From assembly GCF_038066715.1 (NCBI RefSeq), contig NZ_JBBUKT010000002.1:186001-250000 (forward strand): a DNA stretch of 64,000 nucleotides, written 5' to 3'. The stretch is from Luteolibacter sp. Y139 (lineage in GTDB: Bacteria; Verrucomicrobiota; Verrucomicrobiia; Verrucomicrobiales; Akkermansiaceae). Positions 18,438 through 26,733 of the stretch are shown here, one piece after another (the first letter of the stretch is position 1; the number at the start of each line of letters is the position of its first letter). The position numbers were made by a program, and so were the translations under genes. The notes under the pieces are model-generated. The model made no database searches, had not been told where the DNA came from, and saw only the letters and a list, made by a program, of their open reading frames with translations.

Positions 18438-18460
18438 ACGTTATAACAAATGTTCTACGT
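18438..18460 (-). promoter_or_regulatory. candidate operator/promoter of the toxin-antitoxin operon
   Basis: An AT-rich imperfect inverted repeat has outer ACGT arms and inner AAC/GTT arms around AAAT. It sits 7 bases before the antitoxin start. The minus strand reads TATAAC within it, a possible -10 element that would give a very short leader. Antitoxin binding here would repress the operon, as is usual for such systems; this is inference. Confidence 0.5.
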
Positions 18461-18478
18461 GTCCAGCCGCTTGTAGGG

Positions 18479-19306
18479 TCAGTAGCGGGTGAGGCCTGCC
18501 GGGAAGATCATGTTCAGGAGCAAGGTCAGGAAGAAATTAACGATCAGGATTGCCAAGGCCGAGTAGACCATGGCGCGGGTGGTCGAGCGGCCGACGCCGA
18601 CGGCTCCGCCGCTGGCTCGGAGGCCCTGATGGCAGGAAATGGCGACGATCAGCAGGCCGAAGACGAGGCCCTTGATGAGGGAGATCGAGACGTCGGTGAG
18701 GTCCGTGTGCTTGGTCATCTGGCTCATCCAGTAGGCTGGATTCACATTGAACGGACCGGTGCCGACGATGACGGATGCGCCGATCCCGAGTGCCGCCGAT
18801 TCGCCGATCAGCAGGGGGATGGCGAGCACCATGGCGATGACGCGTGGGGTGACGAGATAGTCCACGGGATGCACGCCCATGGAGCGGAGGGCATCGACTT
18901 GCTCGGTGACCTGCATGGTGCCGATTTCCGCGGCCATGGCGGCACCGACCCGGCCGGCGAGCATGAGGGCGGTGACGGAGGGGCCGAGCTCGCGGAGCAT
19001 GGCCACGCTGACCAGGGCGCCGGCCCCGGTTTCCATGTTCAGGACGCTGAATTGGAAGAGCGATTGCGCCGCCAGCACGGCTCCGGTGAAGGCCCCGGTG
19101 ACCATGACGACCGGCTGGGAGCGATAGCCAATCTCGACGATCTGCTGCATCACGATGCGCCAGCGGATCTTCCCCTTCACGAAGGACTCCGAGATTCCGC
19201 TGACGAGGATCGAGACTTCCCCGAGATAGCGGAGAAAGCCCGTCACCAAGCCGCCGAGGAACTGCAGGAACGCCACGACGGTGAGGCTAACGGGGCGAAC
19301 TGCCAC
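18479..19306 (-). CDS. mlaE: MlaE-family ABC permease (lipid/organic solvent transport)
   Basis: A protein of about 275 residues from the GTG at 19306. The start is uncertain because the frame stays open to 19426. It shows the MlaE/YrbE features: SILVSGISESFVKGKIRW, GAFTGAVLAAQSLFQF, LRELGPSVTALMLAGRVGAAMAAEIGTM, and TEQVDALRSMGVHPVDYLV, with five or so membrane helices. The family moves phospholipids between outer and inner membranes together with an ATPase (MlaF) and an MCE protein (MlaD). Neither partner is visible here, although they may follow another promoter elsewhere. It is divergent from the moxR gene. Confidence 0.9.
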   Translation of the reverse strand: MAVRPVSLTVVAFLQFLGGLVTGFLRYLGEVSILVSGISESFVKGKIRWRIVMQQIVEIGYRSQPVVMVTGAFTGAVLAAQSLFQFSVLNMETGAGALVSVAMLRELGPSVTALMLAGRVGAAMAAEIGTMQVTEQVDALRSMGVHPVDYLVTPRVIAMVLAIPLLIGESAALGIGASVIVGTGPFNVNPAYWMSQMTKHTDLTDVSISLIKGLVFGLLIVAISCHQGLRASGGAVGVGRSTTRAMVYSALAILIVNFFLTLLLNMIFPAGLTRY

Positions 19307-19406
19307 TTGGCCAGCGCGACGGTGAAATCCGTGGCTTTGGGAAAAATGACAGATCCGGATTTTTAGACTGCAATTTGCTGAAACCACCCGGCGTAGTGGC
19401 CGGATC

Positions 19407-20417
19407 ATGAGCAACGGCGACGACAAGGCGGCGGTGGAAAAACTCCACGCGACCTACCGGCAGATGAAAAGCGAGCTGGGACGCGTGATCGTTGGCCAAG
19501 AGCAGGTTGTGGAGCAGGCGCTGATGGCGATCTTCTGCCGGGGGCATGCGCTGCTGGTGGGGGTGCCCGGCTTGGCCAAGACCCTGCTGGTCTCGACGCT
19601 GTCGCGGGCGCTCGATCTCGGCTTCAAGCGGATCCAATTCACGCCCGACCTGATGCCGGCGGACATCACCGGCACGGATGTGCTGGAGGTGGATCCGGAG
19701 ACCGGTCGCCGGGGCTTCCGCTTCGTCCACGGGCCGATCTTCACGAATCTGGTGCTGGCAGACGAAATCAACCGGACTCCGCCGAAGACGCAGGCGGCCT
19801 TGTTAGAAGCGATGCAGGAGCATCATGTGACGGTGGGCGAGCACACGCTGAACCTGCCGAAGCCTTTCTTCGTCCTCGCGACGCAGAATCCGATCGAGCA
19901 GGAGGGAACCTATCCCTTGCCCGAGGCGCAGCTCGATCGCTTCCTTTTCAACATTCTCGTCGACTATCCCAGTGAGGAAGAGGAGCGGGAGATTATCCGG
20001 CGCGTGACGAGTCCGAGCGACAACGAGATCACGCCGCTGATGAACGCGGAGGAGATCATCCACCTCCAGCAAGTGGTGAAGCGGGTGCCGGTGGGAGATC
20101 ATGTGATCGACTTCGCTGCCAAGCTCGCGCGGGCGACGCGACCGAAGGATGCTTCGGCGCCGGACTTCGTGAAGGAGATGGTGGGCTGGGGAGCGGGTCC
20201 TCGCGCGGGGATCAGCTTGATTTCCGCGGCGAAGGCCCATGCTGTGCTGCGGGGGCGCTTCCACGCCACGACCGGGGATGTGGCTGCGATTGCCACGCCG
20301 GTGCTGAGGCATCGGGTGCTGACCACCTTCAATGCGGAGGCGGCGGGGGTGACCAGCGATGATGTGATCCAGCGGCTGGTGAAGCACCTGGCTCCGCGTG
20401 AGGAATTGGTGGTGTAA
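19407..20417 (+). CDS. MoxR-type AAA+ ATPase
   Basis: This 336-residue ATPase has the MoxR variants of Walker A (GVPGLAKTLLVSTL near residue 49) and Walker B (LVLADEINRTPPKTQAALLEAMQE), then ATQNPIEQEGTYPLPEAQLDRF and a C-terminal lid (GAGPRAGISLISAAKAHA). MoxR proteins act as chaperone-like ATPases for VWA-domain partners. The next two genes encode exactly such partners, DUF58 and a BatA-like protein, and the spacings (20 and 3 bases) indicate one operon. The start ATG gives MSNGDDKAAVEKLHATYRQM, typical for the family. Confidence 0.95.
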   Translation: MSNGDDKAAVEKLHATYRQMKSELGRVIVGQEQVVEQALMAIFCRGHALLVGVPGLAKTLLVSTLSRALDLGFKRIQFTPDLMPADITGTDVLEVDPETGRRGFRFVHGPIFTNLVLADEINRTPPKTQAALLEAMQEHHVTVGEHTLNLPKPFFVLATQNPIEQEGTYPLPEAQLDRFLFNILVDYPSEEEEREIIRRVTSPSDNEITPLMNAEEIIHLQQVVKRVPVGDHVIDFAAKLARATRPKDASAPDFVKEMVGWGAGPRAGISLISAAKAHAVLRGRFHATTGDVAAIATPVLRHRVLTTFNAEAAGVTSDDVIQRLVKHLAPREELVV

Positions 20418-20437
20418 GGTCTGCTGGCCGATTCTTC

Positions 20438-21367
20438 ATGAGTGACTCGCTGAAGCTTCCCGACTGCATGCGCCTGCTCCCTGCGGAGACGATGGGCGTG
20501 ATGAAGCGCCTGGAGTGGTATGCCCGCCGACGGATGCAGGGGACTCTAACAGGCCGTCACAGCTCGCCGGACAAGGGGTTCTCGGTTGAGTTCGCCGAGC
20601 ACCGCGAGTATGTGCCGGGGGATGATCCGAAGGATCTCGACTGGCGGGTGATGGCGAAGAGCGACCGGAATGTGATCCGGCAGTACATCGAGGAGACCAA
20701 CCTCCGTGCGACGCTGGCGGTCGATGTCTCCGGATCGATGAAATACACGGGCGATCATGCCGCGAAGGTGGGGGAGACGGCGCTGTCCAAACTGGAATAT
20801 GCCAAGCATCTGGCGGCTGCACTGGCCTATCTGTTCGTGAAACAAGGTGATGCCGCGGGGCTGGTTACTTTCGACAAGGAGGTCCGCAGTTTCATGCGGG
20901 CTGGCAGCCGACCGAGCCAGGTGCGGCGCATCCTGGAGGATCTCCATGCCGCCGAGGCGGGTGCCGACACGGATGTGGGCGGGGTGCTTCACGGCGTGGC
21001 CGAACGTATTCCGAGGCGTGGGCTGGTGATCGTGATCAGCGACCTTTTCGACGATCCGGCGAAGATCATCGAGGCGCTCCATCACTTCGATTTCCGGCAG
21101 CATGAGCTGGTGATTTTCCACCTGATGGCGGAGGAGGAGTTGACGTTTCCCTTCAAGAACTTCCAGAGGTTCCGGGATCTGGAAGGGGTGGAGGCGATGC
21201 TGCGGATCGACCCGCAGGCGGTGAGGGCGGCTTATTTGGAGAAGATCCGCGACTTTGTGAAACGGATCGATGCCGCGTGTGGAAAGCTAAGGGCTGACTA
21301 CGTGGCGGTGAACACGAATACTCCGCTGCGGGATACCCTGCTGCGCTATCTGGGAGGGCGGAAATAG
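20438..21367 (+). CDS. DUF58-family protein, MoxR partner
   Basis: This 309-residue protein has the DUF58 core VEFAEHREYVPGDDPKDLDW, RQYIEETNLRATLAVDVSGSM with a MIDAS-type DxSxS motif, and VIVISDLFDDPAKIIEAL, giving a VWA-like fold. It is cytoplasmic by sequence, with no clear membrane helix. It is the second gene of the moxR operon. In related clusters these proteins are thought to work with MoxR in envelope stress or complex assembly; the specific role here is unknown. Confidence 0.93.
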   Translation: MSDSLKLPDCMRLLPAETMGVMKRLEWYARRRMQGTLTGRHSSPDKGFSVEFAEHREYVPGDDPKDLDWRVMAKSDRNVIRQYIEETNLRATLAVDVSGSMKYTGDHAAKVGETALSKLEYAKHLAAALAYLFVKQGDAAGLVTFDKEVRSFMRAGSRPSQVRRILEDLHAAEAGADTDVGGVLHGVAERIPRRGLVIVISDLFDDPAKIIEALHHFDFRQHELVIFHLMAEEELTFPFKNFQRFRDLEGVEAMLRIDPQAVRAAYLEKIRDFVKRIDAACGKLRADYVAVNTNTPLRDTLLRYLGGRK

Positions 21368-21370
21368 GAG

Positions 21371-24196
21371 ATGCTGTTCCTGAATCCATGGCTCTTGGCT
21401 GGTCTGGTGGCGGTGGCGATTCCCATCATCATCCATCTGGTCCGGCGTCAGGCGGCGAAGCCGATTGAGTGGGGGGCGATGCGGTTCCTTTTTGACACGG
21501 TGGCGATGCGGCGCCGCAAGATGGAGTGGGAAGATCTGCTGCTGATGGCGGCGCGGTGCCTTTTGTTAGGGTTGGTGGCGCTTGCGATTGCGCGGCCCTT
21601 CGTGCCGCCGGATTCGAGTGTGCCGTGGTTGTTCGTGCTGCCGGCGGTGCTGGTCGGGATTGCCTTGTTAGGGGCGTCGTTCGTTCTCAGCGGAAAGGCG
21701 AAGTGGATCCTCCGCATCTCCTCGCTGGTTTTGATTTTCGCCGCCGCGGGACTTGTCCTGCTTGAGCGCACGTTGAATTTGAAGCGCTTCGAGGCGAGTG
21801 GGCGCCGCGATGTCGCGCTGATCATCGACGCCTCGTCATCGATGGACCTGTCGATGGATGGGAAGACCGTCTTCACCAGGGCGGTGGAGGAGGCGAAGCA
21901 GCTGGTGAAGGAAGCACCGCGCGGGACGGCATTTCTGGTAGTGCTGGGTGGTCCGGCTCCCGAGGCGAAGACGGCGGCTCCGCTGACGCATCGGGCGGAT
22001 GTGCTTGGGGTGCTGGATTCGCTCAAGCCGATCGGCGGGACCTTCCGTGCGCATGAGGCTCTCGGTGTCGCAACGCTGGGGCTGGCGCAGGGGACGAATG
22101 CCTCGAAGGAGATCGTGGTTTTCACCGATGCGCAGCGGGCCGGGTGGCGCTTTGACAATCCAAATGCGTGGGATGGCCTGGGCGAGGCGTGGAAGGCGAT
22201 GCCGGCGAAGCCGAAGCTGGTGCTGCGGGATTTCGGCGTTCCTAACAGCCTGCGCAACGTTTCCATCGCGAGCATCGAGCCTTCGCGCCGGATCGTCGGC
22301 ACGGATCGCGAGGTGATCCTGCGGGTGACGGTGGAGAATACCGGCACCGAAGCGGTCACTCCGGGACCGGTGAGCATGGAGATCGGCGGGGCGAAGACGG
22401 GGGAGAAGCCGGTGGGGCTATTAGTCGCCGGGCAGAAGGAAACCGTGGAGTTCCGGCATCGCTTCGCGAAGGCCGGGCCGCAGGCTGTGGTCGCTCGCAT
22501 TGATGGCCGCGATGATCTGGCTTCCGATGACAAGGCGGAGCGGGTCGTTTTGGTCAGGGGGAACTTGCCGGTGCTGCTTGTGGATGGAAATCCGGCGGGG
22601 TCGTTTTTCGAGCGTGCGGCTGGCTACTCGGCCCTTGCCCTGGCGCCGTCGCCTGACCTACGGCGTGGCAAGACGGCGGGTGACGCTTATCTGATGGATC
22701 CGGAGGTGGTTCCTGCGCCGGAGCTGAAGGAAGAGGATCTGGAGGGGCGGGCGGTGATCGTGCTTGCCGATGTGCCGCGCTTGCCGGAGCGGCTGGCTTC
22801 GAAGATTTCCGCGAAGGTTGCCGATGGCGCGGGCTTGTTCGTGATCGCCGGTCCCCGTGCCGAGGCCGCATTCTACAATCAATGGACTGCCGGGGATGGG
22901 CCGCTGCTGGCGATGGCGCTCGGGGATGTGGCCGTGGATCCGGAAGGCACGTCGCCTGCGCCTGCCACCTTCCTTCACGAAGCGGTCGCGCTTTTCAAAG
23001 ACGAGAAGAACTCCGATCTGGCCACCGCCAAGGTGAAGCAGTGGCGCAAGACGGGCGAGCCGACCGGCGGGGTGCAGGCCGCGGCCTTCCTCAATGGGGA
23101 TCCTTTCCTCGCGGCGAAGAACTACGGGAATGGTCGTACTTTGCTCGCCACGTGTGCTTTCGATGCGCGGTCGGGGAATCTGCCGGCGCTGCGCGGGTTC
23201 GTGCCATTGCTGCACGAGCTGGTCGCCTGGACTGCGGGGAGCGGGACCGAATTGAACGTGGAGGCGGCGTGGAGCCCATCGGTCGCGCTGCATGGTTCAA
23301 GCGGGGGGCTGACGGCCAGCTATTGGCCGAATCGCGAATGGAAGGGGAAGCCGAAGTTCGTCCGCACCGATCCTGCCATCGACTTCCGCTGGGGTGACAA
23401 GCAGCCCGACAAGCGGCTGCCGGCGGACCGCTTCTCGATCGAATGGCGGGGCCAGTTGGTCCCACCGGTGAGCGGGGAATATGAACTGACCGCCGAGGCG
23501 GATGATGTGATCCAAGTCCGGATCGGTGACGGCAAGACCTTTGAGACGGGCTGGGGTCGGAAGGAACTTGGCAAGATCACGCTGGAGCAGGGGAAGGCCA
23601 TTCCTTTCCTGGCGACGTACTATGAGGAAGGGGGCGATGCCTATGCCCGGCTCTACTGGACGCCGCCGGGCGGGATGCGCCAGATCATTCCCACGCACGC
23701 CTTCCGGCCGGAAAAGGTCCGTGAAACCGGTGCGCCGTTGCGGGTGATGGATCCGACCGGTTTGCCGCGTCAGGCGGTGTTGCGTCCTGCGCGGGTGGGG
23801 CGTGAGCTGGCGATCGACGGGGCGGCGGTGCCGGGGATCTATCAGGTCACGCCGGACGAAGAGCTGCAGGCGCTGCTGAATCTTCCTGCCGGGGCTGCGA
23901 TGCCGGTGGCTGTGATCCGCGATGCGGGGGAGAGCCAATTCGAGCCGCGCACGCTTGATGATCTCGCGATGATCCGCAAGCACTCCGATCTGCTGCTGCC
24001 GACCTCGGTCGGTGACATCGTGGGGGTGCTGCAGGGGAAGGGCTTCGGCCGGGAGATCTGGAAGGTGCTGGCGGTAGCGGGTTTCGTGCTGTTCCTGTTG
24101 GAAAGCGTGCTGGCCCGGTGGGTTTCCCGGAACCGGCGCACGGCTGAGGATGTCCGCGTGGATTTCGGGCAGGATGCGGTGTGGGGTCGGCGTTGA
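21371..24196 (+). CDS. BatA-like VWA membrane protein carrying a PA14 domain
   Basis: This 941-residue protein opens with the BatA N-terminal pattern (FLNPWLLAGLVAVAIPIIIHL, then PIEWGAMRFL, then WEDLLLMAARCLLLGLVALA) and a third helix near 85-130. A VWA domain starts near 145 with DVALIIDASSSMDLS and its MIDAS residues. A glutamine-amidotransferase-like region lies near 390-540. A PA14 domain lies near 640-780 (LTASYWPN, SGEYELTAEADDVIQVRIG, then ATYYEEGGDAYARLYWTPPGG). A last hydrophobic helix near 895-915 is followed by a basic tail. PA14 domains usually bind glycans, so this protein could couple MoxR-VWA machinery to the cell wall. Its start is 3 bases after the DUF58 stop. Confidence 0.9.
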   Translation: MLFLNPWLLAGLVAVAIPIIIHLVRRQAAKPIEWGAMRFLFDTVAMRRRKMEWEDLLLMAARCLLLGLVALAIARPFVPPDSSVPWLFVLPAVLVGIALLGASFVLSGKAKWILRISSLVLIFAAAGLVLLERTLNLKRFEASGRRDVALIIDASSSMDLSMDGKTVFTRAVEEAKQLVKEAPRGTAFLVVLGGPAPEAKTAAPLTHRADVLGVLDSLKPIGGTFRAHEALGVATLGLAQGTNASKEIVVFTDAQRAGWRFDNPNAWDGLGEAWKAMPAKPKLVLRDFGVPNSLRNVSIASIEPSRRIVGTDREVILRVTVENTGTEAVTPGPVSMEIGGAKTGEKPVGLLVAGQKETVEFRHRFAKAGPQAVVARIDGRDDLASDDKAERVVLVRGNLPVLLVDGNPAGSFFERAAGYSALALAPSPDLRRGKTAGDAYLMDPEVVPAPELKEEDLEGRAVIVLADVPRLPERLASKISAKVADGAGLFVIAGPRAEAAFYNQWTAGDGPLLAMALGDVAVDPEGTSPAPATFLHEAVALFKDEKNSDLATAKVKQWRKTGEPTGGVQAAAFLNGDPFLAAKNYGNGRTLLATCAFDARSGNLPALRGFVPLLHELVAWTAGSGTELNVEAAWSPSVALHGSSGGLTASYWPNREWKGKPKFVRTDPAIDFRWGDKQPDKRLPADRFSIEWRGQLVPPVSGEYELTAEADDVIQVRIGDGKTFETGWGRKELGKITLEQGKAIPFLATYYEEGGDAYARLYWTPPGGMRQIIPTHAFRPEKVRETGAPLRVMDPTGLPRQAVLRPARVGRELAIDGAAVPGIYQVTPDEELQALLNLPAGAAMPVAVIRDAGESQFEPRTLDDLAMIRKHSDLLLPTSVGDIVGVLQGKGFGREIWKVLAVAGFVLFLLESVLARWVSRNRRTAEDVRVDFGQDAVWGRR

Positions 24197-24266
24197 AGCG
24201 TTCTTCCCGGTAGGGGGCCAGTGAAGGCACTTGGCACCTTTGGCCGGGATCTCCATCCTTCCTCGC

Positions 24267-26654
24267 ATGCGGAAATGGTGGCTTCACCTCATGCTCCTCG
24301 CGGCGGTCGCCGTCGCGGCGCTGGGGATCACGCGGTTGAGATTCGACACGGATATCCTTTCGATGCTTCCCGGCGAACTGCCGGAGGTGAAGGGGCTGAA
24401 GGCGCACCATCAGGCCTTTGCGCGGCAGGATGAAGCGATCCTGCTGCTAGAGAAGGAGGATGGAGTTGAGGATGACGAAGGGCACACGCCGGCCAAGCTG
24501 GCGGAGTCGCTCGCGGCCCAGTTGGAGAAGGACGGGGTGGTGAAGCGCGCGCGCTGGCAGCCGCAGTGGACGGCGGATCCGCAGGGGTTATCGGAGCTGC
24601 TCGGCTACCTTTGGCTGAATGCCGATCCGGCTGAGGTGCGTGCGCTGGCCGACCGGCTCTCGCCGGGCAAATCGCAGGCGACGCTTGATGCGGCGCTGGA
24701 GGAGCTCGCGACGTCGCTTTCCGGGCAGGATCTGGCGATGCTGGCGCATGATCCGTTTGGCTTTCTCGCGCATCCTGCGGTGGCGGATGTGCTGGGTTCA
24801 TCTGGCGGAGGAGGTGGTGGTGCGACTTTCTCAAGTGGGGATGGCACGGCGCATCTGATGTTCCTGGACGCGCCGAAGGATGTGCCCGGCTATCGTGAGG
24901 CGGGGGCTTGGCTGGACTCGGTCCGCGCCTCGATTGCGAAGTGGCACGCTTCGTCTCAAACGAAGACGCGGATTTCGATCACCGGTGAGCCGGCGTTCTC
25001 CTCGGAGATTGGGATGGCGATGGAGAAGGATATGAGTGGGTCGATCGGGCTGACGCTGACGCTGATCGCGCTCTTGTTCTGGTGGATGCAGCGGCGGTTG
25101 ATGTTGCTGCACGGATTGGTCATCACTCTGTGCCTGGTGTTTGCGGTCGCGCTGGGAGTTGCCGGGTGGGTTTATGGCGAGCTTTCGATCATGGCGCTGG
25201 CTTCGGCGGAAATCCTGATTGGTCTCGCCACTGACTACGGGCTCGTCATTTGCCAAGAGGCGAAGGTGGCCGGGCATGATGAGAAGAAGCTTCTTCATGC
25301 GAGCGGAAAGCCGGTGCTGTGCGGGGCGCTTACGACTGCGATCGTTTTCTCTGCGCTCAATCTCGGTGGCTTGCCGGGGATGGCGCAGCTTGGCTCGATC
25401 GTTGGTTGGGGGTTGCTGGCTGCGGGTGTGCTGATGATCGTTTTCTATCTGCCGTGGGTCGCGAAATACGGGGTCGATCGCGCGCCGGCGGAGGATGAGG
25501 CCAAGTGGATTCCCCGCCGCCGGAAGTCCTGGATGCTGACTGTGGCCATCAGCGCTCTGGCCCTGGGTGTCCTCGCATGGAAGGGGATGCCGGGCGTGGA
25601 GTTCGACTCCAAGATCATGCGCCCGCGGAATAGTACGGCGATGGAGGGCTTCGAGCGGATGCGGGAGAAATTCCCGGACAAGGATCCGCGGTTACTCCGG
25701 GTCGTGGTTCAAGCACCCGACGATGCGACGATGCTTGCTCGTCTTGGTGAGGCGCAAGCGCGGTTCGCTGCCGCTGGCAAGGATGGGGTGCTGCTGGAAT
25801 CCAGCCTGCCGGCCGCGTGGTGGCCGGATCCGGTGAAGCAGAAGGAGAATCGTCCTGTGCTGCTGGCGATCGCCCGTGATGCGCCGCGGCTGCTGGCGGC
25901 TGCCGATGCCACCGGCTTCAGCGAGGAAGGGACTGCGCTGGGACGACAGATCCTCGGTGTCCTGGAGAAGGCGGAGCCGGGTTTCTATCCGACATCGCCT
26001 GCGGCGCGGGAGATCATGCGGCTTTTCCTGCAGCGCGATGAGAAGCAGGGCGGGGGGCTGGTGCTTGGATCGGTCTTGCCGGATCCATCGGTCGATCCGC
26101 TGACGCCTGGCTACCCGCGGCTGCGTGCGCTGAACTCGGAGGGCATCTGGCTGAGTGGCTGGAGTCTTTTCAAGCCTGCGATCGCAGGGCTGGTGAAGGA
26201 TGACATGACCCGGATGCTGCTGCCGATGGGAGTGCTGCTGTTGGCCATGATGTTTATCATCTTCCGGAGGATCCGCGACGTCGCCTACGCGCTCTTCACG
26301 ATGGTGGTGACCATTTTGGTGATGCTTGCCGCCATGACGGTGTTCGGGCTGAAGTGGAACTTTGTGAACCTGATGGCCACGCCGCTGCTGTTAGGCACCG
26401 GGATCGACTACGCGATCCACGTGACCCTGACGCTCAAGCGGACTGGGATGTGCTACAAGGAACTGTGGAATGGCACGGGCAAGGCCTTGCTCTTCTGCGG
26501 TGTGTCCAACGTCATCGGCTTCGGCTCGCTGATCTTTTCCGCGAGCGATGCGCTGGTGAGTCTGGGGCAAGTTGCGGTGATTGGCATCGTGCTCTCGATG
26601 GCCTTTTCGCTGTTCCTGTTGCCGGGGTGGCATTCCCGGGGTGCGCGGCTATAG
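24267..26654 (+). CDS. MMPL/RND-superfamily exporter
   Basis: This 795-residue inner-membrane protein is built from two homologous halves. Each has one helix, a large periplasmic loop and a five-helix bundle. The first helix is WLHLMLLAAVAVAALGI. Conserved stretches are ILIGLATDYGLVICQE in the first half and LLLGTGIDYAIHVTLTLKR in the second, each with the proton-path Asp. Relatives move lipids or other hydrophobic molecules; the substrate is unknown. The start is the ATG at 24267, which places a short basic MRK before the first helix. It follows the BatA-like gene by 70 bases and may share its transcript. Confidence 0.9.
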   Translation: MRKWWLHLMLLAAVAVAALGITRLRFDTDILSMLPGELPEVKGLKAHHQAFARQDEAILLLEKEDGVEDDEGHTPAKLAESLAAQLEKDGVVKRARWQPQWTADPQGLSELLGYLWLNADPAEVRALADRLSPGKSQATLDAALEELATSLSGQDLAMLAHDPFGFLAHPAVADVLGSSGGGGGGATFSSGDGTAHLMFLDAPKDVPGYREAGAWLDSVRASIAKWHASSQTKTRISITGEPAFSSEIGMAMEKDMSGSIGLTLTLIALLFWWMQRRLMLLHGLVITLCLVFAVALGVAGWVYGELSIMALASAEILIGLATDYGLVICQEAKVAGHDEKKLLHASGKPVLCGALTTAIVFSALNLGGLPGMAQLGSIVGWGLLAAGVLMIVFYLPWVAKYGVDRAPAEDEAKWIPRRRKSWMLTVAISALALGVLAWKGMPGVEFDSKIMRPRNSTAMEGFERMREKFPDKDPRLLRVVVQAPDDATMLARLGEAQARFAAAGKDGVLLESSLPAAWWPDPVKQKENRPVLLAIARDAPRLLAAADATGFSEEGTALGRQILGVLEKAEPGFYPTSPAAREIMRLFLQRDEKQGGGLVLGSVLPDPSVDPLTPGYPRLRALNSEGIWLSGWSLFKPAIAGLVKDDMTRMLLPMGVLLLAMMFIIFRRIRDVAYALFTMVVTILVMLAAMTVFGLKWNFVNLMATPLLLGTGIDYAIHVTLTLKRTGMCYKELWNGTGKALLFCGVSNVIGFGSLIFSASDALVSLGQVAVIGIVLSMAFSLFLLPGWHSRGARL

Positions 26655-26682
26655 AATGTTAGAGATCGACTACTCAGGAAAT

Positions 26683-26711
26683 GATTGACTGTTTTATCGG
26701 GAACATAGAAA
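26683..26711 (+). promoter_or_regulatory. candidate sigma-70-type promoter
   Basis: TTGACT (26683-26688), 17 bases, then TAGAAA (26706-26711) match the housekeeping consensus at 5 and 4 of 6 positions. The element lies in a locally AT-rich gap, 22 bases before the ATG of the tail-fibre-like gene. It would give a short leader. Confidence 0.45.
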
Positions 26712-26733
26712 TGATCTTCAGTTGAACAATTGT

